Assembly: GCA_029932715.1 (NCBI GenBank)
Contig: JAOZPO010000023.1
Coordinates: 1 to 12,626 of the forward strand
Source of the DNA: Halobacteria archaeon
GTDB lineage: Archaea > Halobacteriota > Syntropharchaeia > Alkanophagales > Methanospirareceae
DNA length: 12,626 nt
Direction: 5' to 3'
Numbering within the stretch: position 1 is the first letter of the stretch; the number at the start of each line of letters is the position of its first letter. Of the stretch, positions 6,146-12,626 are shown in pieces. Under the pieces are notes generated by a model, which was not told the origin of the DNA, made no database searches, and worked only from the letters and a program-made list of their open reading frames with translations. Both the position numbers and the translations under genes were made by a program.

Positions 6146-6219
6146 TGGGGCCGCGGAGATTTGAACTCCGGTTACCAGCTCCCCGAGCTGGGAGGATAGC
6201 CTGGCTACCTTACAGCCCC
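6146..6219 (-). tRNA. tRNA-Pro (anticodon GGG)
   Basis: The minus strand gives a full 74-base cloverleaf: acceptor GGGGCTG/CGGCCCC (one G-U), D arm AGGT with loop AGCCAGGCTA, anticodon stem CCAGC/GCTGG around loop TCGGGGA, T arm CGGAG-TTCAAAT-CTCCG, and discriminator A. Loop positions 34-36 read GGG, so it decodes CCC/CCU proline codons. The identity fits the usual archaeal tRNA-Pro shape. The 3' CCA is not encoded and no intron is seen. The base at position 33, almost always U, is C here. The gene lies 33 bases upstream of the atpC start on the same strand. Confidence 0.93.
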
Positions 6220-6370
6220 TGTGTTTCTGATTCTATTCTCATCAGATTAATTATTTCTTGTCTGCTTAATACTACTCTGAATTCACGTTATAAAAAACCT
6301 TTCTTTCAAAAAGAAAGCGATACCAAAGAAATATTATAGCTGTTATACGGCAAAAAAACCAATCAAAAAA
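6220..6370. promoter_or_regulatory. Divergent intergenic region between tRNA-Pro and the DHS gene
   Basis: This AT-rich stretch must hold the tRNA promoter (leftward) and the promoter of the deoxyhypusine synthase gene (rightward). For the rightward gene, ATATTATA at about 6331-6338 would give a start near 6361 and a leader of about 10 bases. TTATAAAAAA at about 6289-6298 is a second candidate. For the tRNA, the AT-rich stretch near 6245-6255 is the only candidate at a suitable distance, and it is weak. No gene is seen. Confidence 0.3.
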
Positions 6371-7357
6371 ATGACGACAAGGATGGAATTAAGCGAAGTA
6401 GAAGGTGTTAGAATCGGAGGCGACATGGGCGTAGATGAACTGGTAAGGGCTTTAGGAGGTTGCGCATTTGGCGCTGGTAGCTTAGCCCGTGCAGTAGACA
6501 TATACGAAGAGCTACTAACGGAAGAGGCGGTGAAATTTATCGGTATTGCCGGTGCGTTGGTACCTGCGGGAATGCGAAATGTAATAGCGCAGATGATCCG
6601 GGAGAGATACGTGGATGTCGTGGTAACGAGCGGAGCAAACATTGTGCATGATATTATAGAAGCTCTTGGCGCCCATCATTATAAAATTGAACAGCCCAAA
6701 GCAACTGACACGATTGATGATGCCGGATTACGAGGGCAAGGAGTGGATAGAATCTACGATGTGGTCGTGCACGATGAGGCATTTGCAGAGTTAGAAGAGT
6801 TTATAAGAGCTATATTCGACAAACTCGATTGTGGCGGTAATAAGCGTTACAGTATAAGAGAGCTGACAAGAGCGATAGGTGTGAACCTCTCGGACCGTGA
6901 TTCTATACTGAGAAGTGCAGTGGATAGCGATGTTCCTGTGTTCTGCCCTGCAATTGCTGATTCTATGATTGGACTTCATGCGTGTATATATAAACAAACC
7001 GAGCCGTTACATGTGGACGCATTCGCAGATATGAAGGAATTGATAGACATCTTCTGCGAGGCAAAGTGCACAGGTGCGATAATTCTCGGCGGTGGCGTGC
7101 CCAAGAATTTTATATTCCAGACTGCGCTTGTTGCACCGCCCCGTGACGATGGACGAGAAGGATTCGACTATGCTATACAGATAACCACAGATACACCGGA
7201 GAATGGCGGTTTGAGCGGTGCAACGTTGGAGGAAGCGAAATCATGGGGTAAAATCGGTGCAAACGCAAAAACAGTTACGCTTTATTCTGATGTTACAATA
7301 GCATTACCGGTAATTATGGCTGCGGTACAGGCGAGAATTGGCAGACAGAGCCGATGA
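6371..7357 (+). CDS. dys: Deoxyhypusine synthase or deoxyhypusine synthase-like protein
   Basis: Canonical deoxyhypusine synthase moves the aminobutyl group of spermidine, using NAD, onto a lysine of archaeal IF5A; relatives make homospermidine or act on other amines. The 328-residue protein covers the whole fold: TSGANIVHD (residues 87-95, NAD contact), FCPAIADSMIG (191-201), GGGVPKNF (240-247) and the catalytic-lysine motif EEAKSWGKI with Lys294. In the human enzyme the segment matching GGGVPKNF reads GGGVVKHH with a catalytic His; here Asn and Phe occupy those positions. Together with the TTDTPENGGLSGA wording, this is closer to the 'DHS-like' branch I recall from bacteria and some archaea. 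The family is therefore secure but the exact reaction is not. Start is ATG 6371 or ATG 6383 (MELSEVEG); neither has a clear Shine-Dalgarno. It is co-directional with ileS but separated by 114 bases. Confidence 0.9.
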   Translation: MTTRMELSEVEGVRIGGDMGVDELVRALGGCAFGAGSLARAVDIYEELLTEEAVKFIGIAGALVPAGMRNVIAQMIRERYVDVVVTSGANIVHDIIEALGAHHYKIEQPKATDTIDDAGLRGQGVDRIYDVVVHDEAFAELEEFIRAIFDKLDCGGNKRYSIRELTRAIGVNLSDRDSILRSAVDSDVPVFCPAIADSMIGLHACIYKQTEPLHVDAFADMKELIDIFCEAKCTGAIILGGGVPKNFIFQTALVAPPRDDGREGFDYAIQITTDTPENGGLSGATLEEAKSWGKIGANAKTVTLYSDVTIALPVIMAAVQARIGRQSR

Positions 7358-7471
7358 ATCATAAATAAGTCAGTTAATTATCTCTTTGATAATGATCCCT
7401 CTTTGAAAGTAATATCTATTTTAATTACTCCACACCCATAATTGTTTAGCAATAGATAGATAAAGAAAGAG
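7358..7471 (+). promoter_or_regulatory. Promoter region of ileS with hairpin and direct repeat
   Basis: The TATA-like ATTTTAATTA at about 7417-7426 would start transcription near 7448 and leave a leader of about 24 bases; GAAAGAG just before the ATG is a weak ribosome site. Upstream, ATTATC-TCTTT-GATAAT (7377-7393) is a perfect 6-base hairpin soon after the previous stop. CTCTTTGA occurs twice, at 7382-7389 and 7399-7406. These could be a weak terminator for the previous gene or a regulator site. Confidence 0.35.
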
Positions 7472-10432
7472 ATGGCACAATTCAAGAGCGAAACGCAAAG
7501 AGTGGATTTCATAAAGCAGGAAGAAGAGATATTGGAGCGCTGGGACAGAGAGGGGACGTTCGAGCGCAGTGTAGAGCGTAGAACGGGTTGTGAGCAGTTC
7601 GTATTTGTCGAGGGACCCCCAACAGCAAATGGACTTCCTCATCCCGGGCATGTCCTCACAAGAGTGGTGAAGGACCTTATACTGCGGTACAAAACGATGC
7701 GTGGTTTTTATGTCAGGAGAAAGGCGGGCTGGGACACGCATGGTTTACCGGTGGAGATAGAAGTGGAGAAGGAGCTGGGGATAAGCACAAAGGGCGAGAT
7801 AGAGACTTATGGTATAGAGGAATTCAACAGAAAATGCAAGGATTCTGTCTTCAAATACGAAAAAGAATGGGTGAATGCCACGAAGCGTGTAGGATTCTGG
7901 TTAGAGATGGGCGACCCATACATCACTTTTGATAAGAACTACATAGAATCGGTCTGGTGGTCGTTAAAAGAGGTTTGGAAAAAGGGATTGCTGTATAAAA
8001 GCCATAAAGTCGTTCCTTTCTGCCCGAGATGCGAGACCACGCTGAGTAGCCATGAAGTGGCTCAGGGCTATCAAGATGTGGAAGACCCATCGGTTTATGT
8101 AAAATTCAAATTGAAAGATGAAGAGGAGCTATACCTGTTAGCATGGACAACAACGCCCTGGACACTACTGGGGAATATCGCACTTGCCGTTCATCCGAGA
8201 AACACGTACGTAAAAGTAAAAGCAGGAGCGAACGGTGAGAATTTAATACTTGCAGAAGCCCGGTTGGATGCGTTAGATGACGAATACGAGATATTAGAGA
8301 GATTTGATGGTAAAAGTCTGGAGAACAAGGAATATGAACAGCTATTTGAGTATGCAAAAGTAGAAGGTGGCGAAGCGCATAAAGTAATCACAGCAGAGTT
8401 CGTTACGCTGGACGAAGGCACTGGTGTCGTTCATATAGCACCTGCGTTTGGTGAAGTGGATTATGAAGTCTGTCGGGATAAGAATCTTGGATTCTCGCAG
8501 CCTGTGAATAGCAAAGGGCATTTTACGCATGAAGTCCCGCCGCTTGAAGGTATGTTCGTGAAGGATGCAGATAGGCAGATAATAGAAATCCTGGAGCAGC
8601 GTGGTGTCTTATATAAAGAGAGCAAATATTTACATTCATATCCTTTCTGCTGGCGTTGTGGCTCGCCTTTGTTGTATTATGCGCGTGAATCATGGTTCAT
8701 TGCAATGAAATCACTACGTGATAATCTGCTGGCAAATAACGAAAAGATAAACTGGTATCCTTCGCATTTGAAACACGGTAGATTTGGCAACTTCTTAGAA
8801 GCTATTGAGGACTGGGCGCTAAGCCGCGAGCGGTTCTGGGGCACGCCATTGAACATATGGATCTGCAGCGAATGTGGAAAAGATTGTTGTGTCGGAAGCA
8901 TAGAAGAGCTGAAGAGAAAGGCAAAGAATTCAGTTCCTGATGATTTGCACCGCCCATACATTGACGAGGTAGTGCTTCGTTGCGACGTTTGCGGCGGTGA
9001 TATGATAAGAGTAAAGGACGTGATTGATTGCTGGTATGATTCAGGCTCTGCACCTTTTGCACAGTGGCACTACCCGTTTGAGGTTGAAAGGTTCAAGCGT
9101 AATTTCCCCGCTGATTTCATTACAGAGGCGATAGACCAGACTCGCGGCTGGTTCTACTCGCTACTCGCGGTATCAACCGCTATCTTTGATACAGCTCCGT
9201 ATCTAAACGTGCTCTCTTTGGGGCATATTTTAGACGAGAAAGGCGTGAAGATGAGTAAGAGCAAGGGTAACGTGGTAGATATGACCACGATATTCAATAA
9301 CGAAAGTGCAGATGCTTTGAGATGGTATTTCTTCACGGTAGGTCCTCTTTCCGACGACATACGGTTCTCAGAACAGGGTATAATAGAGAAGCAGAATAAG
9401 TTCTTGAATACGCTCTGGAACTCTTATTTCTTCTTCGTTACTTATGCAGTCATAGACGAATTCAATCCGAAAGCAAAGGGAATCGCAGTGGAGAGCAGGA
9501 ATGCAATGGACAGATGGATTATATCGCGTTTGAACACGCTAACAGGAGAAGTAATAGCAGCAATTGAATGTTTTGAGGTTCACGTGGCAGCGCGTAAGAT
9601 AGAAGAATTTGTGATTAACGACTTGAGCAACTGGTATATACGGCGGTCAAGGAGACGGTTCTGGGTACAGGAGGATAATTTTGATAAGGATTGTGCGTAC
9701 TTAACGTTGTATGAGGTTCTTGTCTCTTTGTGCAAATTATTAGCGCCTTTCGTGCCGTTCCTGACCGAGCATATCTATCAGAATCTCGTAAGGACAGAAG
9801 ACGAGCACGAAAGCGTACATCTGTGTGACTATCCTTATCCTGATAAATCGCTTATAGATGCGGACCTGGAGGATTCGATGGAGCTGGTTTCTGGATTGGT
9901 AGAGGCAGGTAGACGCGCGAGGTCAGATGCCGGGATAAAGATAAGACAGCCATTGAATGACGTTGCAGTCGTGTTTAGTGCGGAGAAGCACAAGAAAGTG
10001 GCGAGTTTGTCGGCAATGTTGAAGGACGAGTTGAATGTACGCGAAGTGAAATTAGAGTCTACGAAGGCAGGGTTTGCTGCTGCGGGAGATTATAAAGAAG
10101 AGGAAGTGGATGAAGATACGACTTTATTTTTGAACGTAGGATTGGATAAAGAGCTAATAGAAGAAGGGATAGTCAGAGACGTAGTGCGAAGGATACAGGG
10201 AATGAGGAAGGACATAGACCTGGAATATACGGCGAAGATAAATATTATGTACGAGGGAGACGAAGCGGTAAAAGAGGCGATAGATAATTTTAGTGATTAT
10301 ATTTGTGCTGAAACGCTTGCAGTGGACCTCAAGGAAGGACTGCCTTCGCATTATAGTGACAACAGTATATACTACGCGAAGAAGTGGAATATAAATAAGA
10401 ATGAGGTACATTTAGCGATAGAAGCAGCGTGA
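7472..10432 (+). CDS. ileS: Isoleucyl-tRNA synthetase
   Basis: Class I synthetase charging tRNA-Ile with isoleucine in the cytoplasm. The HIGH motif appears as HPGH at residues 57-60 (TANGLPHPGHVLTR), followed by the Ile/Val/Leu-family block AGWDTHGLPVEIEVEKELG. The CP1 editing domain, which hydrolyses Val-tRNA-Ile, covers roughly residues 190-400 and includes AWTTTPWTL and DEGTGVVHIAPAFGEVDYEV. Zinc-binding-type cysteine pairs are CPRC near 190, CWRC near 395, CSEC and CDVC. The KMSKS loop is exact (KMSKS at 593-597, in GVKMSKSKGN). The C-terminal part is the helical anticodon-binding domain (NTLWNSYFF; LSNWYIRRSRRRFW) plus a tail. At 986 residues it is slightly shorter than many archaeal/eukaryotic-type enzymes (about 1,030-1,060), but all domains are present. 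ATG 7472 is the natural start (MAQFKSETQRVDFIKQEEE). Confidence 0.98.
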   Translation: MAQFKSETQRVDFIKQEEEILERWDREGTFERSVERRTGCEQFVFVEGPPTANGLPHPGHVLTRVVKDLILRYKTMRGFYVRRKAGWDTHGLPVEIEVEKELGISTKGEIETYGIEEFNRKCKDSVFKYEKEWVNATKRVGFWLEMGDPYITFDKNYIESVWWSLKEVWKKGLLYKSHKVVPFCPRCETTLSSHEVAQGYQDVEDPSVYVKFKLKDEEELYLLAWTTTPWTLLGNIALAVHPRNTYVKVKAGANGENLILAEARLDALDDEYEILERFDGKSLENKEYEQLFEYAKVEGGEAHKVITAEFVTLDEGTGVVHIAPAFGEVDYEVCRDKNLGFSQPVNSKGHFTHEVPPLEGMFVKDADRQIIEILEQRGVLYKESKYLHSYPFCWRCGSPLLYYARESWFIAMKSLRDNLLANNEKINWYPSHLKHGRFGNFLEAIEDWALSRERFWGTPLNIWICSECGKDCCVGSIEELKRKAKNSVPDDLHRPYIDEVVLRCDVCGGDMIRVKDVIDCWYDSGSAPFAQWHYPFEVERFKRNFPADFITEAIDQTRGWFYSLLAVSTAIFDTAPYLNVLSLGHILDEKGVKMSKSKGNVVDMTTIFNNESADALRWYFFTVGPLSDDIRFSEQGIIEKQNKFLNTLWNSYFFFVTYAVIDEFNPKAKGIAVESRNAMDRWIISRLNTLTGEVIAAIECFEVHVAARKIEEFVINDLSNWYIRRSRRRFWVQEDNFDKDCAYLTLYEVLVSLCKLLAPFVPFLTEHIYQNLVRTEDEHESVHLCDYPYPDKSLIDADLEDSMELVSGLVEAGRRARSDAGIKIRQPLNDVAVVFSAEKHKKVASLSAMLKDELNVREVKLESTKAGFAAAGDYKEEEVDEDTTLFLNVGLDKELIEEGIVRDVVRRIQGMRKDIDLEYTAKINIMYEGDEAVKEAIDNFSDYICAETLAVDLKEGLPSHYSDNSIYYAKKWNINKNEVHLAIEAA

Positions 10433-10441
10433 GTTCTGCCT

Positions 10442-10969
10442 TCACTCCTGGACGTGCTTCATTATATGCGCTATCTCAGGCATGATTATGTCAGTCAATG
10501 CTAATCTAACGGCACTGGGCGAGCCAGGCAGACAGAATACCGCTTTTTGCCGCTTCACACCGGCAATTGCTCGACTCAATATAGATGCGGTACCTATGTC
10601 CTCATAGCTCTTACGTCTGAATAGCTCCCCGAACCCCTGCAGCTCCTTCTCCAATAGTTCTGATACCACTTCTATCGTGACGTCCCTCTTTGTCAGCCCG
10701 GTACCGCCGGTAGTGATGATGAATCCGGCGTTGCTACTCAATGCTTTCGTCATTCCTTCGTTTATTTTCATCCTATCATCAGGTAATATATCATAATAGA
10801 CGACTTCATGACCGTTATTTGATACTATCTCTTTTGCTATCTCGCCGGATAGATCGCCGATTTCTACCTCGCTCTTTTGTTTATTCCAGTATTTAGAAGT
10901 GCTTATAGTAAGTATAGCGCATTTGTAATACCTTGGTGCTCCTTCTTTATGTTTTGCCGGTGTTGACAT
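10442..10969 (-). CDS. moaB: MoaB/MogA-family molybdopterin biosynthesis protein
   Basis: Proteins of this family adenylylate molybdopterin before metal insertion in molybdenum or tungsten cofactor synthesis. The 175-residue MogA-type fold is clear: CAILTISTSKYW at the first strand, DLSGEIAKEIVSNNGHEVV, YYDILPDDRMKI, the nucleotide/molybdopterin-binding loop TTGGTGLTKRDVT, and LPGSPSAVRLAL in the last third. A longer frame back to 11164 adds 65 residues, but they are antisense to the N-terminus of fni and look nothing like the family. ATG 10969 (MSTPAKHKEGAPRYYK) is the right start. The gene is convergent with ileS (9 bases between stop codons) and divergent from fni (51 bases between starts). 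The methyl-metabolism archaea suggested by the window use tungsten- or molybdenum-pterin formylmethanofuran dehydrogenase, so a need for this cofactor is expected (inference). Confidence 0.94.
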   Translation of the reverse strand: MSTPAKHKEGAPRYYKCAILTISTSKYWNKQKSEVEIGDLSGEIAKEIVSNNGHEVVYYDILPDDRMKINEGMTKALSSNAGFIITTGGTGLTKRDVTIEVVSELLEKELQGFGELFRRKSYEDIGTASILSRAIAGVKRQKAVFCLPGSPSAVRLALTDIIMPEIAHIMKHVQE

Positions 10970-11020
10970 AATACTTTTCTTAAATAATGCTTTATCAATT
11001 ATTGCTTGTATACAATAAAA
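10970..11020. promoter_or_regulatory. Short divergent promoter region between moaB and fni
   Basis: Only 51 bases separate the two start codons, so both promoters must overlap here. For fni, TTAAATAAT at 10980-10988 would give a start near 11010 and an 11-base leader. For moaB, the palindromic TGTATACA at about 11007-11014 on the minus strand would start near 10985. Neither gene has a Shine-Dalgarno sequence, in keeping with near-leaderless messages. Confidence 0.35.
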
Positions 11021-12112
11021 ATGAACCAAACATCGAAAAGGAAGATAGAGCAACTCAGAATATGTGCAGAGCAAGAAGTGGAAGTAGGGATTAATTGCTT
11101 TAGTGATGTTAAGCTTGTTCACATGGCGCTGCCAGAGATAGACAGAGAAGAGATAGATTTGCATACCCGGTTTTTAGGATTCTCATTCAGTTATCCAATA
11201 ATGATTGCTTCTATGACTGGCGGGCATCCCGAGACGAAGCAGATAAATGCAGTGCTTGCAGAAGCTGCGGAATCGCTCGGGGTTGGTATGGGTGTGGGTT
11301 CTCAGCGAGCGGCTTTGGAAGGCACGGAGCAGGAAGAGGACTCTTTTCGGGTGGTTCGTGACGTTGCGCCCCATACGTTCATCTATGCAAACTTAGGCGC
11401 TCCACAGTTGAGCGAGTATGGTATAGAAGGAGTTGAACGCGTTATAGAGATGATAGATGCAGATGCTGTTGCTATACACTTGAACTTCTTACAGGAAGCT
11501 ATTCAGCCAGAAGGGAACGTGGATGCCACAGGTTGCTTAGCTGCGATAAAAGAGGTATGCGCAGCATTAAAGAAGCCGGTAATTGTAAAAGAGACGGGTG
11601 CAGGTATTAGTTACGCAGTTGCGAAGCAGTTACACGAGGCTGGCGTATCGGCAATAGATGTGGGTGGTCTGGGCGGAACGAGCTTAGCTGCTGCTGAGAT
11701 ATACCGTGCCAGAGTAGAAGGGGATGAATTAGGTGAGCATTTAGGCTATCTCTTCGGCTGGGATTGGGGCATCACCACGGTGGAGAGCATAGTGGAGTGC
11801 AGTACGCTTCCCCTACCTGTAATCGCCACAGGCGGCATAAGAACCGGTATTGACGTTGCAAAAAGTATGGCTTTAGGCGCGGCTATATGTAGTGCAGCAT
11901 TGCCTTTTCTGATGCCCTTAATGGACGGAAGTGTAACAGCGGAAAAAGTAGTAGCGCGGCTGAAAGAGATGAGCGAGGAGTTAAAGGTTGCGATGTTCTT
12001 AACTGGCTGCAAGATTACGTTAGAATTGAATGATGCGGAGGTGATAGTAACGGGAGAAGCGAGGGAGATAATGGAACAGAGAGGTTTTTTTGAGACTATA
12101 AAGAAGAGATAA
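11021..12112 (+). CDS. fni: Type 2 isopentenyl-diphosphate delta-isomerase
   Basis: FMN- and NADPH-dependent enzyme interconverting isopentenyl and dimethylallyl diphosphate, an essential step toward archaeal isoprenoid membrane lipids. The 363-residue TIM-barrel protein carries the family blocks in order: SKRKIEQLRIC, YPIMIASMTGG, GVGSQRAAL, IYANLGAPQL, HLNFLQEAIQPEGN (active site and divalent-metal region), VIVKETGAGIS, DVGGLGGTS (FMN phosphate), FGWDWGI and ATGGIRTGIDVAKSMALGA (FMN phosphate), then an AMFLTGCK segment near the end. A TTG at 11006 would add five residues; ATG 11021 (MNQTSKRKI) matches the family start. The gene is divergent from moaB and is followed after only 12 bases by a radical SAM gene, so the two are probably one transcript. 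Other mevalonate-pathway genes often found near fni in archaea are not visible within this window. Confidence 0.97.
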   Translation: MNQTSKRKIEQLRICAEQEVEVGINCFSDVKLVHMALPEIDREEIDLHTRFLGFSFSYPIMIASMTGGHPETKQINAVLAEAAESLGVGMGVGSQRAALEGTEQEEDSFRVVRDVAPHTFIYANLGAPQLSEYGIEGVERVIEMIDADAVAIHLNFLQEAIQPEGNVDATGCLAAIKEVCAALKKPVIVKETGAGISYAVAKQLHEAGVSAIDVGGLGGTSLAAAEIYRARVEGDELGEHLGYLFGWDWGITTVESIVECSTLPLPVIATGGIRTGIDVAKSMALGAAICSAALPFLMPLMDGSVTAEKVVARLKEMSEELKVAMFLTGCKITLELNDAEVIVTGEAREIMEQRGFFETIKKR

Positions 12113-12124
12113 AGTATAATATAC

Positions 12125-12626
12125 ATGCAAACAACAGATAAAAGCGAACTTGAATACAGATATGTACCCTTTATTACGCTGTCAGAGCTAAAGCCACGGG
12201 TGTGGATTACGCTTTCAGATTGCAACTTCAAATGCCGTGGATGTTTTAGCATCGCTCGTGATCCGGTGGGCGAGCCGATGAGAGTTGAGCAGTTGATAAC
12301 GCTGGTAAGGACCGCGGCAAATAAGTATTATGGCGGTGCACCGCTGGAAGAAGTGGTGATAACGGGTGGTGAACCCACGCTAAACAGGCATTATCTCAGG
12401 GATTTGGTATGGCATCTAAACGACTTTGCCGGATGGATTGTATTAGACACGAATGGATACTACTTAGACGAAGCGTACTTAGCAGAGCTAATAGAAGCGG
12501 GTTTAACTGAGGTTATGTTCGATTTGAAAGCGTGGACGGATAAACTGCATGTGTGGTACACAGGTTACACGAATAAAGGGATATTAGCAAATATAAAAAC
12601 TGCTTACGGTAAGGTAAAGCTCGTTT
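12125..12626 (+). CDS. Radical SAM protein, truncated by the window edge
   Basis: The frame opens at ATG 12125 and is still open at the last base, giving 167 N-terminal residues. The cluster-binding motif CNFKCRGC (CxxxCxxC, residues about 31-38) after WITLSD marks a radical SAM enzyme that binds a 4Fe-4S cluster and cleaves S-adenosylmethionine. TGGEPT near residue 82 is the usual SAM-contacting block, and LDTNGYYL and MFDLKAWTDKLHVWYTG follow as the next barrel strands. The style is like pyruvate-formate-lyase-activating-enzyme relatives, with the DLKA and WYTG segments typical of that branch; the substrate cannot be told. It follows fni by 12 bases, with no good Shine-Dalgarno, and is probably co-transcribed. 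The C-terminal half, needed to see any auxiliary cluster or fused domain, lies outside. Confidence 0.92.
   Translation, partial: MQTTDKSELEYRYVPFITLSELKPRVWITLSDCNFKCRGCFSIARDPVGEPMRVEQLITLVRTAANKYYGGAPLEEVVITGGEPTLNRHYLRDLVWHLNDFAGWIVLDTNGYYLDEAYLAELIEAGLTEVMFDLKAWTDKLHVWYTGYTNKGILANIKTAYGKVKLV

Noticed and set aside
5661..6164. 167-residue plus-strand open frame opposite atpC
   Set aside because: Antisense to a clear family member; Ser/Ala-rich shadow of its codon pattern.
10970..11164. 65-residue N-terminal extension of moaB
   Set aside because: It is antisense to the start of fni, is unlike the MogA family, and ATG 10969 gives the normal length.
11746..12252. 168-residue minus-strand open frame opposite fni and the radical SAM start
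   Set aside because: Antisense to two secure genes and shows no domain of its own.
1..12626. CRISPR array, insertion sequence, prophage or defence island
   Set aside because: No regularly spaced repeats, transposase, integrase, terminal repeats or defence genes are visible; the window is mainly housekeeping.

Overview
The window is archaeal chromosome. Archaeal markers are GatE (the archaeal-only Glu-tRNA(Gln) amidotransferase subunit), an A-type ATP synthase subunit C, a deoxyhypusine-synthase family protein, a type 2 isopentenyl-diphosphate isomerase, an archaeal-type 5S rRNA, TATA-box promoters and very short leaders. The truncated surface protein at the left edge resembles a module I associate with uncultured anaerobic methane- or alkane-oxidising archaea (Methanophagales/ANME-1 and relatives). 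That placement is from memory and should be treated as inference.

Layout. Positions 1-398 (+) hold the C-terminal end of a large secreted, sequon-rich protein. On the minus strand, 472-714 carries what looks like a frame-disrupted small membrane protein. It is followed by an Lrp/AsnC regulator (714-1157), a small two-part zinc protein with its own promoter, ribosome binding site and terminator (1287-1547), a broken coding remnant (about 1729-1954), a stand-alone 5S rRNA (about 2002-2128) and gatE (2178-4067). Still on the minus strand come a lipoprotein alpha/beta hydrolase (4153-5034), ATP synthase subunit C (5075-6112) and tRNA-Pro(GGG) (6146-6219). The plus strand then carries a deoxyhypusine synthase or synthase-like gene (6371-7357) and ileS (7472-10432). 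Convergent to ileS, 9 bases away, is moaB (10442-10969, minus). Divergent from moaB is fni (11021-12112, plus), followed 12 bases later by a radical SAM gene that runs off the right edge.

Function. Most genes are translation housekeeping (5S rRNA, tRNA-Pro, IleRS, the Glu-tRNA(Gln) pathway, possibly eIF5A hypusination), together with energy conversion, molybdopterin cofactor and isoprenoid lipid synthesis. They read as short independent units, not one large operon. Close pairs are atpC with the lipoprotein gene (about 40 bases between stop and preferred start) and fni with the radical SAM gene (12 bases).

I found no CRISPR array, insertion sequence, phage genes or convincing new multi-gene system. 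The main points of interest are two broken small coding remnants, a 5S rRNA with no 16S or 23S nearby, an atpC gene outside the usual ATP synthase cluster, a His-to-Asn change in the deoxyhypusine-synthase active-site motif, and a tRNA-Pro whose U33 position is C.
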